Positions 59,002 through 64,000 of a DNA stretch of 64,000 nt are shown here, piece by piece (position 1 is the stretch's first letter; each line of letters begins with the position of its first letter). The stretch covers positions 365,161 to 429,160 of the forward strand of contig NZ_JBFDAE010000002.1 of the NCBI RefSeq assembly GCF_040720935.1, in the 5' to 3' direction. The stretch comes from Jejuia sp040720935 (GTDB taxonomy: Bacteria; Bacteroidota; Bacteroidia; Flavobacteriales; Flavobacteriaceae). Under the pieces are notes generated by a model. That model did no database searches. It worked only from the letters and a program-made list of their open reading frames with translations, and was not told the origin of the DNA. A program made the position numbers and the translations under genes.

Positions 59002-59866
59002 TTTTAGTAAGCAGTATTCAGTCTCAGTTGCAGTCTCAGTATTCAGTTAGTATCATCCATATTTTAATATTCAGCCATTAATTGTGCACCAAAGCCTGCC
59101 CCACCCGTCATCGGTCATCCATCTTCAGTCAAATTTCAGTCGCAGTCACAGTTATCATTTCCATTTTAAAGCAATAACTCTTTGCGTCTTAGCGCCTTTG
59201 CGAGAGATTTTTAGTTTTCAGTCGCAGTCTCAGTCGCAGTCGCAGTCGCAGTATTCAGTTAGTATCATCTGTATTTTAATATTCAGCCATTAATTGTGCA
59301 CCAAAGCGCTAACCCACACGTCATCCGTCTTCAGTCAAATTTCAGTCGCAATCACAGTTATCATTTCCATTTTAAAGCAATAACTCTTTGCGCCTTAGCG
59401 CCTTTGCGAGAGATTTTTTAGTTTTCAGTCGCAGTCGCAGTCGCAGTTGCAGTCGCAGTCGCAGTCTCAGTATTCAGTTAGTATCATCTGTATTTTAATA
59501 TTCAGCCATTAATTGTACACCAAAGCCCTAATCCACACGTCATCCGTCTTCAGTCAAATTTCAGTCGCTGTCACAGTTATCATTTCCATTTTAAAGCAAT
59601 AACTCTTTGCGCCTTAGCGCCTTTGCGAGAGATTTTTTAGTTTTCAGTCGCAGTCGCAGTCGCAGTCGCAGTTGCAGTATCAGTCGCAGTCGCAGTATTC
59701 AGTTAGTATCATCTGTATTTTAATATTCAGCCATTAATTGTGCACCAAAGCCTGACCCACCCGTCATCGGTCATCCGTCTTCCGTCAATTTTCACATTCT
59801 GTTAAACCTTACTTAAACCCCTAGCATTCCCATATCCCTTTTCGTAACTTTAATAAAAAAAGGTAA
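59002..59866. repeat. Nested tandem repeat array: 212-225-bp units ending in CAGTCG-type hexamers
   Basis: The 865-bp gap between two genes holds about 3.4 tandem copies of a 212-225-bp unit, anchored at ATTCAGTTAGTATCAT (59041, 59253, 59472, 59697). Each unit has an ATTCAGCCATTAATTGTGCA block, a conserved CTTTGCG(C/T)CTTAGCGCCTT block, and a run of CAGTCG/CAGTCT/CAGTTG hexamers near its end. The period rises 212, 219 and 225 mainly because the hexamer run lengthens. No gene is supported: the open frame inside is a serine-glutamine repeat. The last part (59760-59866) resembles the promoter side of the next gene. Confidence 0.88.
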
Positions 59867-60772
59867 ATGCGCGTTTTAATTACAGGAGCTACAGGAATGA
59901 TAGGACAGGAAATTGTGAAGCTCTGCCATTCCAAAAACATGCAAATCAACTATTTAACAACGAGTATCTCTAAAATAGTTCAAGAAGAAGATTATCAAGG
60001 ATTTTACTGGAATCCAAATACCAAAGCAATTGATACCAATTGTTTTAAAGATGTGGAGGCTATTATCCATTTAGCAGGAGTGTCCATTTCAAAACGGTGG
60101 ACAGAAAGTTACAAGCAACAAATCATACAAAGTAGAGTAGATAGTACACAGTTGCTTATAAATAGTCTAAAAGGAGAATCGCACACGGTTAAGCATGTTA
60201 TTTCAGCTAGTGCTATCGGTATTTACCCAGATTCGTTGACCAATTATTACGATCAAACCCATAAAGAAAAAAGCAATACTTTTTTAGGTGAAGTTGTTCA
60301 AGCATGGGAAAACGTAGTTGATAAATTTTCAGAAGTAAATGTAGCGGTTTCCAAAGTTAGAATTGGGTTGGTATTAAGCAACAACGGTGGTGCTTTAAAA
60401 GAAATAGTAAAACCTGTAAAATATGGTGCTGGTGCTGCTTTTGGAAGTGGAAAACAATGGCAATCTTGGATTCATATTGAAGATTTAGCAAGAATATTTA
60501 TTTATGTTTTAGAACATAGATTAGTTGGCGTTTACAATGGTGTTGCACCAAACCCCGTAACCAATAATGAGCTGACTAAAACCGCTGCAAGTGTTTTGAA
60601 TAAACCTCTTTTTTTACCGAATATCCCAAAGTTTACAATGAAATTGGTTTTAGGAGAAATGCATATTTTGTTGTTTGAAAGTCAACGTGTAAGCTCTAAA
60701 GAAATTGAAAATAAAGGGTTTCAGTTTGAATATCATCGTTTGAAACCTGCTTTGGAGGATTTGTTGGGGTAG
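59867..60772 (+). CDS. TIGR01777 family NAD-dependent epimerase-like oxidoreductase
   Basis: This 301-residue protein is a short-chain dehydrogenase-type Rossmann protein with the TIGR01777/YfcH signature. It opens RVLITGATGMIGQEIVKLC, continues EAIIHLAGVSISKRWTESYK and SQLLINSL-type VDSTQLLINSLKG, and has HVISASAIGIYPDS with FGSGKQWQSWIHIEDLARIF. It ends with the DUF1731-like tail. The YxxxK active site is not clearly kept, so catalysis is uncertain. It is a single gene next to the YceI gene on the other strand. Confidence 0.92.
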   Translation: MRVLITGATGMIGQEIVKLCHSKNMQINYLTTSISKIVQEEDYQGFYWNPNTKAIDTNCFKDVEAIIHLAGVSISKRWTESYKQQIIQSRVDSTQLLINSLKGESHTVKHVISASAIGIYPDSLTNYYDQTHKEKSNTFLGEVVQAWENVVDKFSEVNVAVSKVRIGLVLSNNGGALKEIVKPVKYGAGAAFGSGKQWQSWIHIEDLARIFIYVLEHRLVGVYNGVAPNPVTNNELTKTAASVLNKPLFLPNIPKFTMKLVLGEMHILLFESQRVSSKEIENKGFQFEYHRLKPALEDLLG

Positions 60773-60884
60773 ATATAAAGGGTTCGTTTAATGGCTCTCG
60801 TATATGCGTCGTTTAATGACTTATATCCAAGATCAAACAAGATAGCCGAAAATTACTATAAATTCAAGTTTCAATTATTAAAAC

Positions 60885-60911
60885 AAAAAACCACCCCAAA
60901 AGGTGGTTTTC
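60885..60911. terminator. Terminator between the TIGR01777 and yceI genes
   Basis: AAAACCACC and GGTGGTTTT pair with a short CCAAAA loop. It lies in the convergent gap and can serve both genes, in particular yceI on the minus strand. Confidence 0.9.
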
Positions 60912-60942
60912 AAAATAATATTTAAGTCAGAAAATTTAAAAA

Positions 60943-61599
60943 CTAAGCCTTCTTAGCCGTAACATCAATCTTTAATTCAATATCATCATTAATAAATTTA
61001 TCGCCTAAATTATCAAAGAACGATTTAGAACCATATTTCACGTTCCATTTAGAACGATCTATAGTAAATGTTTCACTCGTTAAACTTACTGCATTACCAG
61101 TTTCTGTAACAGATACAGGGAATGTAATATTGTTTTTAACACCCTTAATCGTTAAATTTCCAGAAAGCATTGTTTTGCCTTCTGCTTCACTAACACCGGT
61201 TACTTCAAAAGCTGAACTTGGGTGGTTTTCCACATCAAAGAAATCAGGACTTTTTAAATGTCCAGTTAATTTTGCGTTGTCTTTTTCTTCCGCAGGGATA
61301 TCTAAAACAGTAATAGATTTCATGTCAATTAAAAAAGAGCCGCTTTCTATAGTATTTCCGTTAAGCGCAAAAACTCCAGAGTCTAATTTAATGGTGCCGT
61401 TGTGAGTACCTGTAGGTTTAAAACCTTTCCATTCAATTGCAGACGCATCAGTATCTACCGTATATTTAACAGATTCAACTTTTGCTTCGGCAGCAGCTTT
61501 AGCAGCGCTTGTTTCTGCTTCTTTAGCCTTGTCCTTACAACCAACTAAAGCTAGTGCTAAAACACCAACATATAGCATATTTTTAAAATTCGTTTTCAT
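60943..61599 (-). CDS. YceI family lipid-binding lipoprotein
   Basis: This 218-residue protein has a lipoprotein signal (LALALVGCKDK), an Ala/Glu/Lys linker (residues 22-42) and a lipocalin-like YceI barrel (residues 43-218): KYTVDTDASAIEWKGFKPTG, GSFLIDMKSITVLDI, KLTGHLKSPDFFDVENHPSS, SGNLTIKGVKNNITFPV. YceI proteins bind isoprenoids or amphiphilic molecules in the periplasm or at membranes. A -7 box CAAAATTA (61626-61633, read as TAATTTTG on the minus strand) sits 27 bp upstream. It is alone between two convergent/divergent neighbours. Confidence 0.93.
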   Translation of the reverse strand: MKTNFKNMLYVGVLALALVGCKDKAKEAETSAAKAAAEAKVESVKYTVDTDASAIEWKGFKPTGTHNGTIKLDSGVFALNGNTIESGSFLIDMKSITVLDIPAEEKDNAKLTGHLKSPDFFDVENHPSSAFEVTGVSEAEGKTMLSGNLTIKGVKNNITFPVSVTETGNAVSLTSETFTIDRSKWNVKYGSKSFFDNLGDKFINDDIELKIDVTAKKA

Positions 61600-61625
61600 T
61601 TGTATTCAATTTTTAAGTTAAGCTG

Positions 61626-61633
61626 CAAAATTA
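61626..61633 (-). promoter_or_regulatory. Bacteroidota -7 box of the yceI gene
   Basis: On the minus strand this reads TAATTTTG, a match to TAnnTTTG, 27 bp before the yceI start at 61599. Confidence 0.4.
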
Positions 61634-61719
61634 AACAAATTGTTTTATAGAAATGTAAAAAAATAGTTAAACAAAATTCAGGTCAAATTTTTTAATGACA
61701 ATGTGGCATTTTAACAATA

Positions 61720-61738
61720 TTGGCAGTACTTTTGCCAA
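61720..61738 (+). promoter_or_regulatory. Overlapping sigma54-like, -7-box and palindromic elements before grpE
   Basis: TTGGCA and TGCCAA form a 6-bp inverted repeat around seven bases. Within it TGGCAGTACTTTTGCC fits the sigma54 -24/-12 pattern, with GG and GC ten bases apart (61722-61723 and 61734-61735). TACTTTTG (61727-61734) also fits TAnnTTTG. The element is 31 bp from the start codon. Which sigma factor is used cannot be decided here. Confidence 0.5.
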
Positions 61739-61768
61739 CCGAAATGTAGTAGTATTAAAAAATACACC

Positions 61769-62329
61769 ATGAGTAAAAAAAACAAAGCAAAAGACATCCA
61801 GGAAGAGCAACTTAACCGTGCTGAAAATGAAGCTGTTGCAGTTGAAGAACAACAAGAAGAAATGGCTGAGGAATTAACTGTTGAAGAACAACTACAAGAG
61901 GAGCTTCAAAAAGAAAAAGATAAGTTTTTACGCTTATTTGCAGAGTTTGAAAACTACAAAAGACGCACATCTAAAGAGCGCATAGAATTATTTTCTACGG
62001 CAAGCGAGGATGTGATGAAAACCTTATTGCCAGTTCTTGATGATTTTGAACGTGCATTAAGCCATATAGAAGATGATAAAGAAGCTGAGGAGTTGCGTAA
62101 AGGGGTATTGTTGATTTATCAGAAATTGGTAAACACTTTAGAGCAAAAGGGCTTAAAGGCAATGACCGTTAAAAAAGGTGATGTTTTTAATGCCGATAAT
62201 CATGAAGCAATTACACAAATACCAGCACCTTCAGACGATTTAAAAGGGAAAATTATTGACGTTATCGAAAAAGGATATGTTTTAGGCGAGAAAGTTATTC
62301 GTTTTCCAAAAGTAGTTATAGGGCAATAA
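61769..62329 (+). CDS. grpE: Nucleotide exchange factor GrpE
   Basis: GrpE exchanges ADP for ATP on DnaK. The 186-residue protein has a long glutamate-rich coiled-coil lead (residues 10-50). The conserved core follows: KFLRLFAEFENYKRRTSKER, LLPVLDDFERAL and GVLLIYQKLVNTLEQKGLKAM, closing with EVIEKGYVLGEKVIRFPKVVIG-type GYVLGEKVIRFPKVVIG. It is followed by dnaJ after 48 bp, and a hairpin element lies between. No dnaK is in the window, so this grpE-dnaJ pair is separate from dnaK. An overlapping sigma54-type/-7 promoter lies upstream. Confidence 0.96.
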   Translation: MSKKNKAKDIQEEQLNRAENEAVAVEEQQEEMAEELTVEEQLQEELQKEKDKFLRLFAEFENYKRRTSKERIELFSTASEDVMKTLLPVLDDFERALSHIEDDKEAEELRKGVLLIYQKLVNTLEQKGLKAMTVKKGDVFNADNHEAITQIPAPSDDLKGKIIDVIEKGYVLGEKVIRFPKVVIGQ

Positions 62330-62350
62330 AATATTAATTAAAAATAAGTT

Positions 62351-62376
62351 CTTCCTTTTGGAAGGGTTGAATAGGG
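62351..62376 (+). repeat. Hairpin element copy 3, ending just before the dnaJ start codon
   Basis: CTTCC-TTTT-GGAAG forms a 5-bp hairpin followed by GGTTGAATAGGGA and then ATG at 62378. It has the same plan as the copies at 13221 and 46717 (hairpin, GGTT, purine run, start codon). Confidence 0.5.
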
Positions 62377-62377
62377 A

Positions 62378-63502
62378 ATGGCTAAAAGAGATTATTACGA
62401 AATATTAGGAATTAGTAAAGGCGCTAGCGCAGCGGAAATTAAAAAAGCTTACAGAAAAAAAGCCATAGAATTTCATCCTGATAAAAATCCAGATGATAAG
62501 AATGCCGAAGCTAAATTTAAAGAAGCAGCAGAAGCTTACGAAGTTTTAAGCGACGACAATAAAAAAGCACGCTACGACCAGTATGGTCATCAAGCCTTTG
62601 AAGGCGGTGGCTTTGGCGGTGGCGGAGGCGGCATGAATATGGATGACATATTCAGCCAGTTTGGCGATATTTTTGGCGGTGGCGGCTTCGGCGGCGGTGG
62701 TTTCTCTGGCTTTGGTGGCGGTGGTGGACAACGTCGTGTAAAAGGAAGCAACCTGCGTATTCGTGTAAAATTAACACTCGAAGAAATCGCAAACGGCGTT
62801 GAGAAAAAGATAAAAGTAAAACGTAAAATACAAGCTCCAGGAACAACTTATAAAACCTGTTCCACCTGTAATGGTTCAGGACAAGTGACGCGTATTACCA
62901 ATACTATTTTAGGTAGAATGCAAACATCGGCACCATGTAATGCTTGTGGTGGCGCCGGACAGACCATAGATAAAAAGCCTGCCGATGCAGATGCACAAGG
63001 TTTAAAAGTTTCGGAAGAAACAGTATCCATAAAAATACCAGCAGGTGTTGTGGATGGTATGCAGCTTAAAGTTTCAGGAAAGGGGAACGAAGCGCCTGGA
63101 AATGGAATTTCTGGAGATTTATTAGTAGCTATTGAAGAAATAGATCATGAAAATTTACAGCGTGAAGGTGATAATTTACATTACGATTTATATGTAAGTT
63201 TCCCTGAAGCTGTTTTAGGCACCTCAAAAGAAATTGATACGGTAACTGGTAAAGTCCGTATAAAAGTAGAAGCTGGTGTACAATCTGGTAAAATTTTACG
63301 CTTACGCGGAAAGGGAATCCCAAGTATTAACGGCTACGGAAAAGGAGACCTTTTGGTGCATGTAAACGTTTGGACACCAAAAACGTTGAATAAGCAGCAG
63401 AAAGAATTTTTTGAAACCATGGTGGAAGATGAGCATTTTTCCCCAAAACCAGAAAGCTCGGATAAATCATTTTTTGAAAAAGTGAAGGACATGTTTTCTT
63501 AG
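62378..63502 (+). CDS. dnaJ: Chaperone DnaJ with two zinc-binding motifs
   Basis: This 374-residue protein has an N-terminal J domain with HPD at residues 33-35, a long glycine-rich linker (residues 72-112), a shortened zinc domain and the C-terminal substrate domains (VSIKIPAGVVDGMQLKVSGKG, GKILRLRGKGIPSINGYG). E. coli DnaJ has four CxxCxGxG motifs. Here only two are seen (CSTCNGSG and CNACGGAG). Similar two-motif DnaJ proteins occur in this group as far as I recall. Two motifs can still bind one zinc. DnaJ stimulates DnaK ATPase and works with ClpB (38574-41177). Confidence 0.95.
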   Translation: MAKRDYYEILGISKGASAAEIKKAYRKKAIEFHPDKNPDDKNAEAKFKEAAEAYEVLSDDNKKARYDQYGHQAFEGGGFGGGGGGMNMDDIFSQFGDIFGGGGFGGGGFSGFGGGGGQRRVKGSNLRIRVKLTLEEIANGVEKKIKVKRKIQAPGTTYKTCSTCNGSGQVTRITNTILGRMQTSAPCNACGGAGQTIDKKPADADAQGLKVSEETVSIKIPAGVVDGMQLKVSGKGNEAPGNGISGDLLVAIEEIDHENLQREGDNLHYDLYVSFPEAVLGTSKEIDTVTGKVRIKVEAGVQSGKILRLRGKGIPSINGYGKGDLLVHVNVWTPKTLNKQQKEFFETMVEDEHFSPKPESSDKSFFEKVKDMFS

Positions 63503-63780
63503 TGAAACTCAACATTGTGAAGTCCGAAGGACGCACGCAATGTTGTTAGTTGAACTAATCCCGCAGAAGGGCGGGATCTCGAAACTCAACATTGTGAAGT
63601 CCGAAGGACGCACGCAATGTTGTTAGTTGAACTAATCCCGCAGAAGAGCGGGATCTCGAAACTCAACATTGGAAGTCCGAAGGACGCGCACAATGTTGTT
63701 AGTTGAACTAATCCCGCAGAAGGGCGGGATCTCGAAACTCAACATTGTGAAGTCCGAAGGACGCTGGCAATATTGTCTCA
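63503..63780. repeat. 77-bp tandem array, about 3.5 copies, two hairpins per unit
   Basis: Units start at 63504, 63581, 63658 and 63734 (last one partial; third copy 76 bp). Each unit holds CAACATTG and CAATGTTG arms around GTCC-GAA-GGAC, then ATCCCGC and GCGGGAT arms around a short loop. The copies are nearly identical, and the last ends with CAATATTG. It lies directly between the dnaJ stop and a transposase gene. It could act as a strong terminator region and may be a mobile-element-linked repeat. Confidence 0.92.
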
Positions 63781-63856
63781 AAATTTACATTTTATACCAC
63801 ACATTTTGTAGTAATCATTCATAAAACAAATAACGGATCAAGAACAATTGTTGTGT

Positions 63857-64000
63857 TTACGCAAATACTGTGGTTAACCTATAAAGGAAAAAATCTACGT
63901 TTCTCACACCTCTGAACTGTGCCCTAAAAGCTTTAATTTTTGCGTTGAAAGATTCTGCCGAGGCATTTGTGCTCTTATTATCAAAGTAGTTGAGTATATT
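63857..64000 (-). CDS. ISAon1-like transposase, C-terminal 47 residues, cut by the window edge
   Basis: On the minus strand the frame from 64000 reads NILNYFDNKSTNASAESF, then NAKIKAFRAQFRGVRNVDFF, ending LTTVFA and a stop at 63857. This is the conserved C-terminus of the ISAon1 group of ISL3-like transposases, common in Bacteroidota (STNASAESFNAKIKAFRA). The catalytic residues lie further upstream, outside the window. The terminal inverted repeat was not identified in 63781-63856. Whether the element is intact cannot be seen. Confidence 0.85.
   Translation of the reverse strand, partial: NILNYFDNKSTNASAESFNAKIKAFRAQFRGVRNVDFFLYRLTTVFA

Noticed and set aside
59084..59293. Open frame with repeated Ser-Gln (QSQSQS)
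   Set aside because: It is the translation of the CAGTCG hexamer repeat, with no start context or family pattern.
59002..59866. Possible CRISPR array
   Set aside because: The repeats are 212-225 bp with near-identical content and no unique spacers; no cas genes are near.
63503..63780. Possible CRISPR array in the 77-bp repeats
   Set aside because: Units are head-to-tail with no variable spacers between them.

Overview
The window is about 64 kb of AT-rich chromosome from a marine-type member of the Flavobacteriaceae (Bacteroidota). Support comes from a T9SS C-terminal sorting domain, CarboxypepD_reg and SusC-type plug domains, an NrtA-like lipoprotein, bacillithiol-associated YtxJ, DUF6503, DUF2891 and DUF6952 proteins, TAnnTTTG-type -7 promoter boxes, and a transposase fragment resembling ISAon1 at the right edge. 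No rRNA, tRNA or CRISPR array was seen.

Bases 1-16,570 form a nitrate respiration and transport region. A minus-strand operon (moeA, VOC protein, ModE-like regulator, TauE/SafE exporter) faces a plus-strand nap operon (napD, napA, a tetraheme napB, a tetraheme lipoprotein cytochrome, a four-cluster ferredoxin and an NrfD-type quinol dehydrogenase). No napC, napG or napH is present. The last three genes probably carry electrons from menaquinol to NapAB. An FNR-like regulator with an N-terminal cysteine cluster follows. After it come an NrtA-type binding lipoprotein, a permease, two ATPases that together look like an asymmetric ATPase pair, and an outer-membrane porin. Three related 16-bp palindromes flank the regulator gene.

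Bases 16,600-30,300 hold housekeeping and accessory genes: a CarboxypepD_reg protein and a transglutaminase, the YifB/ComM ATPase, and 6-phosphofructokinase bracketed by a 26-bp inverted repeat. A two-gene conflict system (EACC1-like protein plus a multidomain caspase) follows, then a decayed YoeB toxin gene missing from ordinary ORF calling, a GH2 beta-galactosidase and a DUF2891 lipoprotein.

Bases 30,300-41,200 encode a tricorn-type protease, a four-gene 5-oxoproline operon (an NRAMP-family transporter lacking the metal-binding residues, then pxpA, pxpB and pxpC), deoC and clpB. Bases 41,400-57,900 contain YtxJ, a GGCT-RluA fusion, an HMA-CDF transporter, a phospholipase D lipoprotein, a dicarboxylate symporter, a sulfurtransferase-TerB fusion, a T9SS-exported serine hydrolase, a MuiA-type protein with an inserted SusC-like plug, an FkbM methyltransferase, a thioredoxin/peroxiredoxin operon and an NhaC antiporter.

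Bases 57,900-64,000 hold a YdjM-type membrane protein, a nested tandem repeat array, a TIGR01777 oxidoreductase, YceI, grpE-dnaJ, a 77-bp tandem array with two hairpins per unit, and the 3' end of a transposase gene. Short hairpin elements and composite palindromic elements recur between genes. The strongest candidates for undescribed biology are the EACC1-caspase pair, the NrfD-based electron path with duplicated NapB, the NRAMP-like protein of the oxoproline operon and the MuiA-plug chimera. All functions are read from sequence recognition without database searches.
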